A stretch of 64,000 nucleotides of DNA from Bradyrhizobium barranii subsp. barranii (GTDB lineage Bacteria; Pseudomonadota; Alphaproteobacteria; Rhizobiales; Xanthobacteraceae), in contig NZ_CP086136.1 of NCBI RefSeq assembly GCF_017565645.3, positions 7,113,501-7,177,500 on the forward strand. Reading direction: 5' to 3'. The first letter of the stretch is position 1. Each line of letters begins with the position of its first letter. Shown here in pieces: positions 1-7,540 of the stretch. The notes beneath the pieces were generated by a model. That model was not told the DNA's origin, made no database searches, and saw only the letters and a program-made list of their open reading frames with translations. The position numbers were made by a program, and so were the translations under genes.

Positions 1-237
1 GCGAAGCTGACCAAGCTCGGCGCGAACCTCTATGACGTCGGCTCCGCGACCCCGCAGGCCATCACCAGGTCGACCGTGCGCCAGGGCTACATCGAGAAGT
101 CCAATGTGAACTCGGTCGGCGAGATGAGCCGCATGGTCGAAGTCATGCGCAGCTACACCGCCATCGCCAACCTGCTCCAGCAGCAGAGCGACCTCCACAA
201 ATCGGCGATCGAGAAGCTCGCCGACGTTCCGGCCTGA
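1..237 (+). CDS. flgF: Flagellar basal-body rod protein FlgF, C-terminal part
   Basis: Frame 1 is open from the first base to a TGA and gives the last 78 residues of a proximal-rod protein. The tail contains the motif QGYIEKSNVNSVGEMSRMVE, followed by a helix-forming end with YTAIANLLQQQSD. This is the conserved C-terminal D0 region of the FlgF/FlgG rod-hook family. FlgF forms part of the proximal rod that crosses the periplasm. flgG starts 16 bases after the stop, so the two are very likely co-transcribed, as is usual in alphaproteobacteria. The start codon lies before the window. The choice of FlgF over another rod protein rests on the gene order before flgG. Confidence 0.88.
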   Translation, partial: AKLTKLGANLYDVGSATPQAITRSTVRQGYIEKSNVNSVGEMSRMVEVMRSYTAIANLLQQQSDLHKSAIEKLADVPA

Positions 238-253
238 TTAGGGGATCACTGAC

Positions 254-1042
254 ATGCAAGCGCTCCACACCGCTGCGACCGGAATGGCGGCCCAGGAACT
301 CAACGTCCAGGTCATCTCCAACAACATCGCCAACCTGCGCACCACCGGTTTCAAGAAGCAGACGGCGGCGTTCCAGGACCTGATCTACGAGCACGTCCGC
401 CGCGTCGGCGCGCAGGCCTCGGACCAGGGCACCATCGTGCCCGTCGGCGTCGACATCGGCGGCGGCGTCAAGACCGTCGGCACGCCGCGCAGCATGACGC
501 AGGGCACGCTGTCGCAGACCGGCAACGACCTCGACCTCGCGATCTCGGGCGAAGGCTTCTTCAAGATCCTGATGCCCGACGGCACCTTCCAGTACACCCG
601 CGACGGCACCTTCCAGATGGACAACCAGGGCCGCGTCGTCACCGCGCAGGGCAACCCGGTGCAGCCGACCATCAGCATCCCGAACAACGCCTCCGGCCTC
701 GCCGTCAACGAGCAGGGCCAGGTCTCGGTGACGCTGCCGGGTTCGTCGACGTCGGCCGTTCAGGGCCAGATTGGCGTGACCCGCTTCATCAACAAGGCGG
801 GCCTCCAGCCCGTCGGCAACAATCAGTTCGTCGAGACGCCCTCTTCCGGCCCGCCGCAGGACGGCACCGCGAACTCCGAAGGCTACGGCAAGGTCACGCA
901 GGGCAGCCTGGAGCAGGCCAATGTCGACGTCGTCTCGGAGATGAGCGACCTGATCGCCGCGCAGCGCGCCTACGAGATGAACGCCAAGGTCATCAGCGCC
1001 GCCGACCAGATGATGCAATCGACCACGGCGCTGTTCCGCTGA
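254..1042 (+). CDS. flgG: Flagellar distal rod protein FlgG
   Basis: This 262-residue protein has the family's usual length. It opens with the conserved D0 motif MQALHTAATGMAAQELNVQV followed by SNNIANLRTTGFK. The central part carries the hook-type GEGFFKI motif. The C-terminus has the rod signature EQANVDVVSEMSDLIAAQRA and ends with MMQSTTALFR. FlgG polymerises into the distal rod that links the MS ring to the hook and is exported by the flagellar type III system. A purine-rich AGGGGA stretch about 10 bases upstream supports the ATG at 254. The flgA start follows almost immediately after the stop, which points to one operon flgF-flgG-flgA-flgH. Confidence 0.96.
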   Translation: MQALHTAATGMAAQELNVQVISNNIANLRTTGFKKQTAAFQDLIYEHVRRVGAQASDQGTIVPVGVDIGGGVKTVGTPRSMTQGTLSQTGNDLDLAISGEGFFKILMPDGTFQYTRDGTFQMDNQGRVVTAQGNPVQPTISIPNNASGLAVNEQGQVSVTLPGSSTSAVQGQIGVTRFINKAGLQPVGNNQFVETPSSGPPQDGTANSEGYGKVTQGSLEQANVDVVSEMSDLIAAQRAYEMNAKVISAADQMMQSTTALFR

Positions 1043-1052
1043 GGTGATGACG

Positions 1053-2210
1053 ATGATCCGCACCACCCTCGCCACGATCTCCGCTCTCCTGCTGCTGGCG
1101 CCGCCGGCGCAGGCCGCCGACGATTTCATCGCAGCGCCGACGCTGCGCGCGAGCGTCACCGTGACCTCGGACGTGGTGCGGGTCGGCGATCTCATCGACA
1201 ATGCCGGCTCAACCGCGCTGATCCCGGTCTACCGCTCGCCCGATCTCGGCACCACCGGCGCGCTGCCGGTCGCGCATGTGCTGTCGGTGCTGCGCGCAAA
1301 GCAGGTGATCGGCGTAATGACCGGCGACATCAAGGAAGTCCAGGTCACCCGCCTCGCCCGCACGCTCGCCAACAAGGACCTCGAAACCGCGGTGGCCTCG
1401 GCGCTCGAGCGCCGCTTCGGCCTTGGGGAAGCCGCCAACATCGCCGTCACGTTCGACCGCGGCGTCGCCGACATGCGGCTCGACGCCTCCAACACCGGTG
1501 CGCTCCAGCCAGTCGCAACCCGCTATGACGCCCGCAACGGCCGTTTCGACATCGCCTTCGAGATCAACAACGACAACAATGCGGCGCCGACCAAGCTGCG
1601 CTTCACCGGCACCGCGATCGAGACGGTGGAAGTGGCCGTGCTGACGCGCGACATCGACCGCGCCGATCTCCTGAAGTCCTCCGACATCGCGCTCGAGCGC
1701 CGGCCGAAGGCAGAGGTCACCGGTGAGGCCGCCTCGCGCGAGCGCACGCTCGGCATGCAGCTCCGCCGGCCGATGCGGGCGGGTACGCCGATCCGCGTCG
1801 CCGACATCGTCAAGCCGGACTTCGTGTCGCGCGACCAGAGCGTCACCGTCATCTACCAGGTCCCCGGGATCTACCTCACCACGCGCGGCAAGGCGCTCGA
1901 AAGCGGCGCCGAGGGCGACACCGTGAGCGTGCTCAATCTCCAGACCAAGCGCACGCTGGCAGGCATTGTCACCGGTCGCGGCCAGGTGACGATCCAGGGC
2001 GCGAGCCAGTCCGCGCCGATGGCGCCCGCGGTCGAGCAGACCTCCTCGCTCAAGCGCGACGAAACGCCCACCCCCGCGGCCGCTGCTGCAGCGCTCGCCC
2101 AGAGCCTGGTCCAGGCCCCCGCGTCTCCAGCCCAAGCCGCTCAAGCTCAGATCGCCCAAGCCCATATTCCGCAAGTTCGCGTCCCGCAAGCTCCAGCCAA
2201 GTCAGAGTAA
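1053..2210 (+). CDS. flgA: Flagellar P-ring addition chaperone FlgA
   Basis: FlgA is the periplasmic chaperone that helps FlgI assemble into the P ring. The protein has a Sec signal peptide (MIRTTLATISALLLLAPPAQA, predicted cut before ADD) and a C-terminal SAF-type domain with the motif RRPMRAGTPIRVADIV. The frame is open from a GTG at 1044 and also has an ATG at 1047. I chose the ATG at 1053 because AGGTGA lies five bases before it and the product then begins directly with a signal peptide. At 385 residues it is longer than the enterobacterial protein. The excess includes an Ala/Pro/Gln-rich tail of about 50 residues that looks disordered. flgH starts three bases after the stop. Confidence 0.9.
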   Translation: MIRTTLATISALLLLAPPAQAADDFIAAPTLRASVTVTSDVVRVGDLIDNAGSTALIPVYRSPDLGTTGALPVAHVLSVLRAKQVIGVMTGDIKEVQVTRLARTLANKDLETAVASALERRFGLGEAANIAVTFDRGVADMRLDASNTGALQPVATRYDARNGRFDIAFEINNDNNAAPTKLRFTGTAIETVEVAVLTRDIDRADLLKSSDIALERRPKAEVTGEAASRERTLGMQLRRPMRAGTPIRVADIVKPDFVSRDQSVTVIYQVPGIYLTTRGKALESGAEGDTVSVLNLQTKRTLAGIVTGRGQVTIQGASQSAPMAPAVEQTSSLKRDETPTPAAAAAALAQSLVQAPASPAQAAQAQIAQAHIPQVRVPQAPAKSE

Positions 2211-2213
2211 GTC

Positions 2214-2978
2214 ATGTCCAGGTTGAGTTCGGCTTCCCGTCTTCGTCGCGTCGCGATCTCTGGTCTGCTGCTGGCAGTTTGCGCGCTGGCGAGCGGCTGC
2301 TCCTCGATCGACCGCCTGTCGCAGATCGGCGAGCAACCGAAATTGTCGGCGATCGACAATCCGACGACGCAGCCCGGCTACAAGCCGGTGCAGATGCCGA
2401 TGCCGAAGCCGGAAGTCGCCTCCTACAATCCGAACTCATTGTGGCGCAACGGCAGCCGCGCCTTCTTCAAGGACCAGCGCGCGACCCATGTCGGCGACCT
2501 CCTGACTGTGACCGTGAACATCACCGACAAGGCCAACATCGCCAACGAGACCCAGCGCAGCCGAACCGCCAAGGAGGATTCGGGGATTACCGATTTCATC
2601 GGCAGCAAGACGGTCACGCAGCCGCTCAAGATCCTGCCCGGCCGCCTTCTCACCACCGACTCGACATCCTCCGCCGACGGCAAGGGCTCGGTCAATCGCA
2701 CGGAGGCCTTGCAGACCAACGTCGCCGCGGTCGTGACCCAGGTGCTGCCGAACGGCAACCTCGTCGTCGAAGGCAAGCAGGAGATCCGCGTCAACTACGA
2801 GATCCGCGAACTCATCGTCGCCGGCATCGTCCGCCCCGAAGACATCCAGAGCGACAACACCATCGATTCCAGCAAGATCGCACAGGCCCGCATCGCCTAT
2901 GGCGGCCGCGGCCAGATCACGGACGTGCAGCAGCCGCGCTACGGTCAGCAGGTCATGGACGTGCTGTTGCCCTTCTAA
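2214..2978 (+). CDS. flgH: Flagellar L-ring lipoprotein FlgH
   Basis: FlgH forms the L ring in the outer membrane. The N-terminus is a lipoprotein signal: positive residues (RLRR), a hydrophobic core and a lipobox ASG followed by Cys29. Family motifs include SLWRNGSRAFFKDQRATHVGD (first part), DLLTVTVNITDKANIANET and VEGKQEIRVNYEIRELIVAG. The C-terminus YGGRGQITDVQQPRYGQQVM is typical. At 254 residues it matches FlgH proteins. It is the last gene of the flgF-flgG-flgA-flgH run, because two hairpins follow and the next gene points the other way. Confidence 0.96.
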   Translation: MSRLSSASRLRRVAISGLLLAVCALASGCSSIDRLSQIGEQPKLSAIDNPTTQPGYKPVQMPMPKPEVASYNPNSLWRNGSRAFFKDQRATHVGDLLTVTVNITDKANIANETQRSRTAKEDSGITDFIGSKTVTQPLKILPGRLLTTDSTSSADGKGSVNRTEALQTNVAAVVTQVLPNGNLVVEGKQEIRVNYEIRELIVAGIVRPEDIQSDNTIDSSKIAQARIAYGGRGQITDVQQPRYGQQVMDVLLPF

Positions 2979-3002
2979 GCCTCTCCCGAGCTCCCACATC
3001 GT

Positions 3003-3080
3003 GTTCGCGAACCTAGGCGCGAACGACGATGTACTACGCGGCCCTCGCTAGCTCCCCTGGCGAGGGCCGCATGTATTTTG
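3003..3080 (+). terminator. Two hairpins after flgH, candidate terminator
   Basis: The first stem pairs gttcgcg (3003-3009) with cgcgaac (3018-3024). The second pairs gcggccctcgc (3038-3048) with gcgagggccgc (3060-3070), 11 perfect pairs, followed by a short T-rich stretch (atgtatttt). Its place 60-90 bases after the flgH stop suggests it ends the operon. The T-run is weak, so attenuation or a bidirectional role with the converging hydratase gene is also possible. Confidence 0.55.
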
Positions 3081-3126
3081 TAAAGCCGATTGGGACGACT
3101 GACGGCGGGGATTGCCGTAGGAGCCC

Positions 3127-3906
3127 TCACGTAAACTCCGCCTCCACCACGCCCAGCCCGTCCAGCTCCATCCGCACCTTGTCGCCGGCCTTCAGCCACA
3201 GCGTCTTCACCAGGCTCCCCGTCAGCACGAGTTGCCCCGCGTGCAGACCCTTGCTTTCGGCGGCGAGGTGGTTGGCGAGCCAGGCGAGTGCGTTGTGGGG
3301 ATGGCCGAGCACGTCGGCGCCGGTGCCGTGGCTGACCTCTTCGCCATTGACGATGGCGCGGCCCTTGACCGCCTTCAGATCCGGCACCGACGAGCGCGGC
3401 ACCGCCTCACCCAGCACGCAGCCAGCGGCGAAGAAATCGTCGGCGATCAACGTCGGCGCACCCATCGATTCCCACTTCACATAGCGGTCGTCGACGATCT
3501 CGATCGCGGGATGATAGAACTCAACGGCCTCGCCGACCCATTCGGCCGTGAACGGCGCCTCGCCGGCGGCGAGGTCGCGCTTCAATCGCACCGCGATCTC
3601 GCACTCGACGCCGACACGGACATAGTTGGCAGCCGCGAGCTTGGCCCCGCTCTCATGCACGCCCTTCTGGAACACGCTGCCGCCGCAGGGATGCGGGATG
3701 CCGATATAGTCCTGCATCACCTGACTGGTGCAGCCGATCTTGTAGCCGACCAGCGGCCCGACATGCGGCAACAGGAGATCGTGCAGCGCGCGCTGGACCT
3801 GATAACCCTCGGCTTCGTCGGCCGGCGGATGGTCCAGGGCCGCGAGCGGCGCGCGGTTACGGCGCGCGAGTGCAATCGCCTTTGCGGCTTTGAGAATCTT
3901 GTCCAT
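3127..3906 (-). CDS. 2-keto-4-pentenoate hydratase family protein
   Basis: This 259-residue protein belongs to the 2-keto-4-pentenoate hydratase / fumarylacetoacetate hydrolase superfamily (MhpD/HpcG type). These enzymes add water to 2-hydroxydienoic acids in meta-cleavage pathways of aromatic degradation. Visible family features are VGYKIGCTS, the acidic metal-site motif VECEIAVRL, EIVDDRY in the middle, and LVLTGSLVKTLWLKAGD near the end. The gene stands alone and converges on flgH. No ring-cleavage dioxygenase or other pathway gene is nearby, so the substrate cannot be told. It is one of several metabolic genes embedded in the flagellar locus. Confidence 0.85.
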   Translation of the reverse strand: MDKILKAAKAIALARRNRAPLAALDHPPADEAEGYQVQRALHDLLLPHVGPLVGYKIGCTSQVMQDYIGIPHPCGGSVFQKGVHESGAKLAAANYVRVGVECEIAVRLKRDLAAGEAPFTAEWVGEAVEFYHPAIEIVDDRYVKWESMGAPTLIADDFFAAGCVLGEAVPRSSVPDLKAVKGRAIVNGEEVSHGTGADVLGHPHNALAWLANHLAAESKGLHAGQLVLTGSLVKTLWLKAGDKVRMELDGLGVVEAEFT

Positions 3907-4002
3907 CGGCGCCGGCTCCCACGCTACGCAATTGAGGTCGGCACTTCAGCATCCCCGCCGCGGCGTGACAAGCGCGGGCCAAGGGACGGGCCAAGGGCGG
4001 CC

Positions 4003-5031
4003 TCAGCCCTTGACGAGACCGAGCCGGATCAGGCTCTCGGCCGTCGCGAGGATCGCCTCGTCGTTGGAACGGGCCTGCCAGCCGAGCAGCGACCTCGCCT
4101 TGGCGCTGGTGGAATGCCGAACCCTTCCAAGCATCGGCACGACCGCGCGCAGCAGCGGAATCCGGTTCGCGGCCAGCCGCACCAGCCAGTCCGGGGCGTG
4201 GCGCCGCGGAACCCGGCGCGCCCTGGGTCCGAGTTCCCGCCGCAGCACCCTGGCGATATCGAGGATCGACATCGTCTCGCCGGAGACCGCGATGAAGCGC
4301 TCGCCTTTCGCTTCGGGCGCCGTCATCGCGCGCAGGTGCAAATCGGCCACGTCGCGCACGTCGACCACACCGAAATAGACCCGCGGCACCGCCGGCATGG
4401 CGCCGTCGAGCAGCGATTTGACGATCTCGATCGAGCCGGAGAAGTCCGGCCCGAGCACGGGGCCAAAAATGCCGGCGGGATTGACGACGGACAATTCGAG
4501 CCCACCGCCCTCGCGCGCGACGAAATCCCAGGCCGCCCGCTCGGCCAGCGTCTTGGATTTGATGTAGGGCTGCACGTCGGCGCCGTCGAGATTGGTCCAG
4601 TCGGTCTCGTCGAACGGCCTGTCGCGCGCCGGATGGCCATAGCCGATCGCGCCCAGCGACGAGGTGACGACGACCCGCCTGACGCCGGCCTCGCGTGCGG
4701 CATGCAGCACCCGCAGCGTGCCGTCGCGGGCCGGGATGATCATCTCGTTCTCGTCCTTGGGAACACTGGTCGACAATGGCGAAGCGACATGGAGCACGTA
4801 ATCGCAGCCGGCGACGGCCTCGCGCCAGCCGTCGTCCGCGGTGAGATCGGCGGTGAAAAAGGACAGGCTTTCCGGCGACGCAGCTCCGCCCTCGCGCAAC
4901 ATGGCGAGCACGTCGGCCTGCCGGTCCGGGCGACGCACCGTGGTCCGCACCTGATGGCCGGCGGCCAGAAGCTGCAGGACGACATGGATGCCGACGAAGC
5001 CGGACCCGCCGGTGACCAGAACAATGCTCAT
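4003..5031 (-). CDS. NAD(P)-dependent epimerase/reductase, dihydroflavonol-4-reductase-like
   Basis: This extended short-chain dehydrogenase has the Rossmann motif TGGSGFVG at residues 7-14 and the catalytic pair YIKSK (YxxxK), preceded by a serine in VVTSSLGAIGYG. The overall pattern is that of dihydroflavonol-4-reductase-like reductases that act on aldehydes, ketones or flavonoid-like substrates. The frame stays open far upstream, but the ATG at 5031 starts exactly at the Rossmann strand (MSIVLVTGG) and has GAGGGGAA about 10 bases before it. The product has 342 residues. It is divergent from an HxlR regulator, with 94 bases between the two starts, so that regulator probably controls it. Confidence 0.88.
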   Translation of the reverse strand: MSIVLVTGGSGFVGIHVVLQLLAAGHQVRTTVRRPDRQADVLAMLREGGAASPESLSFFTADLTADDGWREAVAGCDYVLHVASPLSTSVPKDENEMIIPARDGTLRVLHAAREAGVRRVVVTSSLGAIGYGHPARDRPFDETDWTNLDGADVQPYIKSKTLAERAAWDFVAREGGGLELSVVNPAGIFGPVLGPDFSGSIEIVKSLLDGAMPAVPRVYFGVVDVRDVADLHLRAMTAPEAKGERFIAVSGETMSILDIARVLRRELGPRARRVPRRHAPDWLVRLAANRIPLLRAVVPMLGRVRHSTSAKARSLLGWQARSNDEAILATAESLIRLGLVKG

Positions 5032-5125
5032 TGCCGAATTCCCCTCATTGCGCAGGCTGGGCGAATTGGTTCCGCCACCCTGCTCAAGGCCGCATCTGGT
5101 CACTATCTCCCGGGGAACAAGTAGA

Positions 5126-5524
5126 ATGGATTTCGAGACCGGTATGGAAAACCTGACCAGCGTTTGCGACGGCGACTGCGATTGCAGCCCCGACGCTGCC
5201 CTGCTCGCCGACTTCAAGCGCGCCATCCATGCACTCGGCGGCAAGTGGAAGCTGGAGATCCTGTTTGCACTGATGAACGGCGCCGTTCGTTTCGGCGCGT
5301 TGCGGCGATCGATCGGCGGCATCACCCAGCACATGCTGACCACGCAGCTGCGCGAGCTCGAGCAGGACGGATTGGTGTCGCGAACCGTCTTCGCGGAGAA
5401 ACCCTTGAGGGTCGAGTACGAGTTGACGGATGCGGCCTACGGCCTGTTGCCGGCATTTAAGGAAATATTGAGCTGGTCCAGGCTTTATGGCGATGCGCGC
5501 CTTGCGGCGTCGCAGCAAGCCTGA
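5126..5524 (+). CDS. HxlR-family transcriptional regulator (1 of 3)
   Basis: This is a winged-helix regulator of 132 residues. The domain is recognisable from LGGKWKLEILFALMNG, FGALRRSIGGITQHML and LRELEQDGLVSR, with the wing followed by VEYELTDA. HxlR proteins often sense electrophiles, aldehydes or redox change through N-terminal cysteines; here there are three (Cys14, Cys18, Cys20) in a CDGDCDC cluster. The ATG at 5126 has a GGGGAA sequence about 10 bases upstream; an in-frame ATG at 5144 is an alternative. It is divergent from the reductase at 4003-5031. The stop lies inside a 16-bp tandem duplication. Confidence 0.9.
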   Translation: MDFETGMENLTSVCDGDCDCSPDAALLADFKRAIHALGGKWKLEILFALMNGAVRFGALRRSIGGITQHMLTTQLRELEQDGLVSRTVFAEKPLRVEYELTDAAYGLLPAFKEILSWSRLYGDARLAASQQA

Positions 5525-5547
5525 TTGCAGCCAAGCCTGATTGCAGC
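5516..5547. repeat. 16-bp perfect tandem duplication over the HxlR stop codon
   Basis: The unit caagcctgattgcagc occurs twice head to tail (5516-5531 and 5532-5547). The first copy contains the TGA stop of the HxlR gene, and the second repeats the stop in non-coding sequence. Perfect identity suggests a recent slippage event. Confidence 0.9.
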
Positions 5548-5779
5548 GATGTGTGAAGCTGCCGGATCGTTGCCTCAGCCTTCGAGTCGATCTCGTTGAT
5601 GCGACTCGCAAAAGCTCCCTCACCTGAAGTGAAGGCTGTTTCTCATCCGAACTTACGTGAGCTCGGAGGAAGTGACTCTAGCCCATTGATCGTGATTCAC
5701 TTTTCGCGATCGCTGATGCGCGTCGCGGCAAGCGGCAGACAAAATGCTGATCACGGCGCTCAAGCTGCACCGTGAGCCC

Positions 5780-5808
5780 AAAAACAAAGAGCCGCATCGC
5801 TGCGGCTC
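5780..5808 (-). terminator. Intrinsic terminator of dksA
   Basis: Read on the minus strand, the dksA stop at 5814-5816 is followed within 6 bases by the stem gagccgca/tgcggctc (5789-5796 with 5801-5808, loop of four), then by TTTGTTTTTG. A strong GC stem followed by a T-run is a classic Rho-independent terminator. Confidence 0.88.
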
Positions 5809-5813
5809 GGACT

Positions 5814-6224
5814 CTATTCGTCGCGGTAGGCCTTCTCGCGTTTCTCGTGGCGCTCCTGCGCTTCCACCGAGAGCGTCGCGATGGGCCGGGCTTCGAGCCG
5901 CTTCAAAGAGATCGGCTCGCCGGTGTCCTCGCAATAGCCGTAGGTGTTGTCCTCGATACGCTGGAGCGCGGCGTCGATCTTGGCGATCAACTTGCGCTGG
6001 CGGTCGCGGGCGCGGAGTTCGATGGCGCGGTCAGTTTCGGACGATGCCCGATCGGCGAGATCGGGGTGGTTCACGTTCTCCTCCTGCAGAGCCTGCAGGG
6101 TGAGCTTGGACTCTTTGAGGATCTCATCCTTCCAGGCGAGGAGCTTCAAACGGAAGTACTCCTTCTGCCGGTCGTTCATGAAAGGCTCTTTTTCGGTCGG
6201 TCGGTAGTTTTTCAACTTTTCCAA
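5814..6224 (-). CDS. dksA: RNA polymerase-binding transcription factor DksA
   Basis: DksA binds the secondary channel of RNA polymerase and, with ppGpp, resets promoters during starvation. In Caulobacter-type genomes its gene sits among flagellar genes. The protein has 136 residues, a long coiled-coil with the tip acidic residues in HPDLADRASSETDRA, and the C-terminal motif SLKRLEARPIATL. The four zinc cysteines of E. coli DksA correspond here to Cys98, Thr101, Ser119 and Ala122, with exactly the same spacing, so zinc binding is not expected. This loss is known in alphaproteobacterial and some other DksA proteins. An alternative ATG at residue 16 (MNDRQKEYF) is possible. Confidence 0.95.
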   Translation of the reverse strand: MEKLKNYRPTEKEPFMNDRQKEYFRLKLLAWKDEILKESKLTLQALQEENVNHPDLADRASSETDRAIELRARDRQRKLIAKIDAALQRIEDNTYGYCEDTGEPISLKRLEARPIATLSVEAQERHEKREKAYRDE

Positions 6225-6392
6225 GGGCGGCCTATCTGTCTAAGCAACGACTCGCAACGGAACGGGGTCCGTTAAGCCGGGCTTATATAGCGGCCTCCTG
6301 TGACAGACAATATTTCCCTGATCGTTCGGTTAGCGCCCCCAAGCCCTTGCACAGGAAGGTTTATCCTGGAGAACCCGGGGGCGGCCGAAGGC

Positions 6393-7004
6393 CTAGTAAC
6401 CGACCGTGAAACGCTGCCTCGGATGGGCCGGCCGCTCGATCTCGTCGGCGAGCGCAATGGCGTAGTCGGCGAAGCTGATCCAGCTTTTTCCGTTCGCATC
6501 TGCGAGAAGCTGATCGGTCCCGAGCCGGAACTTGCCGGTTCGCTCGCCCTCGATGAAGAGGGCCGACGGCGAGATGAAGGTCCAGTTCAGGTCCTTTTCC
6601 TGTCGCAGCAGCTCAAGGAAAGCCCCGCCCGCCTCCGCTTCGGCCTTGTATTGGGCGGGAAAACCGGGGGTTGTAACCAGTTTGACGCCGGGAGCGACTT
6701 CCAGGCTGCCGGCACCGCCGATAACGAGGTAGCGACCAACGCCGGACGCCTTCGCCGCGCCGATCAGCTTGAGCGGATCGCTGGCCAGGAAGTGCACGGA
6801 ACTCACGGCGACGTCATGCCCCGCCCACAGCCTGGCAAGGCCAGCCTGGTCGAGCACGTCGCCCTTGGTGGGCGTGACGTTCGGCAGGGTCGCGATCTTC
6901 TCGGGGTTCCGGGCGATCGCCGTGACCGCATGGCCGCGGCGCGACAGTTCCTCGGTGATCTCCGACCCGGCCCGGCCCGAGGCGCCGGCGACTGCGATTT
7001 TCAT
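6393..7004 (-). CDS. NAD(P)H-binding oxidoreductase, atypical SDR
   Basis: This 203-residue protein starts with the nucleotide-binding motif MKIAVAGASGRAGSEI (GxxGxxG) and has a short Rossmann domain with YLVIGGAGSLEV and WTFISPSALF. It fits the YwnB/azoreductase-like branch of atypical short-chain dehydrogenases, which lack the YxxxK catalytic motif. The substrate is unknown. It is divergent from a second HxlR regulator, and inverted half-sites lie between the two starts. This is the second reductase/HxlR pair inserted in the flagellar locus. Confidence 0.87.
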   Translation of the reverse strand: MKIAVAGASGRAGSEITEELSRRGHAVTAIARNPEKIATLPNVTPTKGDVLDQAGLARLWAGHDVAVSSVHFLASDPLKLIGAAKASGVGRYLVIGGAGSLEVAPGVKLVTTPGFPAQYKAEAEAGGAFLELLRQEKDLNWTFISPSALFIEGERTGKFRLGTDQLLADANGKSWISFADYAIALADEIERPAHPRQRFTVGY

Positions 7005-7027
7005 GGAAGGCTCCTTTGCTTCTTTTG

Positions 7028-7109
7028 GTAACTAACGGTTACTAGATATCGCAAAGGATGCTGGTGTTAAGAGAGCACTTTGTGCTTACCTGATTACGCA
7101 AGAGTAACC
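7028..7109. promoter_or_regulatory. Candidate HxlR operator between divergent reductase and regulator genes
   Basis: A perfect inverted repeat gtaac-N5-gttac occupies 7028-7042, only 24 bases upstream of the reductase start, and a further half-site agtaacc occurs at 7103-7109. HxlR proteins bind short inverted repeats next to the genes they control, so this is a plausible autoregulatory operator. The assignment is inference from position and symmetry. Confidence 0.45.
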
Positions 7110-7168
7110 GGGACCCGTCACCGGCGCGCGAGCCGGCAAGGGGCCAAACGGATCGTGAGGAGTTGACG

Positions 7169-7540
7169 ATGAAGCCAGACGTCTATGCAGCGAACTGCCC
7201 CACGCGCCAGATCCTCGACCGCGTCGGCGACAAATGGGCGGTGCTGATCCTGCTGCTGCTGCGCGAGGAGCCGATGCGCTTCAATCAGTTGCGCCGAACG
7301 ATTGAAGGCATTTCGCAGAAGATGTTGAGCCAGGTTCTCAAGTCGCTCGAGCGCGACGGCCTGATCAAGCGTCACGCCATCGCAACCGTACCGGTGACGG
7401 TGGAGTATTCGATCACGCAGCTCGGGGTGACGCTCGCGGCCGCCGTCGATCCCCTGCGCGATTGGGCCGAGCAGAATCTGAAGGACGTGCTCGCCGCCCA
7501 GCGCCGCTACGACACGCAGCAGAAGGACGAAGCGGCCTAA
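7169..7540 (+). CDS. HxlR-family transcriptional regulator (2 of 3)
   Basis: This winged-helix protein of 123 residues has motifs VGDKWAVLILLLLREE, FNQLRRTIEGISQKML, LKSLERDGLIKRH and VEYSITQLG. A single conserved N-terminal cysteine, Cys10 in AANCPTRQ, is the usual thiol sensor position of the family. A TTG at 7163 is in frame, but GTGAGGAG six bases upstream favours the ATG at 7169. It is divergent from the reductase at 6393-7004 and converges on fliX; its stop overlaps the fliX end by a few bases. Control of the reductase by this protein is inferred. Confidence 0.92.
   Translation: MKPDVYAANCPTRQILDRVGDKWAVLILLLLREEPMRFNQLRRTIEGISQKMLSQVLKSLERDGLIKRHAIATVPVTVEYSITQLGVTLAAAVDPLRDWAEQNLKDVLAAQRRYDTQQKDEAA

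Noticed and set aside
3232..5124. A 630-codon plus-strand open frame opposite the hydratase and reductase genes.
   Set aside because: It is antisense to two genes with clear family motifs, has an Arg/Gly/Asp-rich composition typical of out-of-frame high-GC DNA and shows no recognisable domain.
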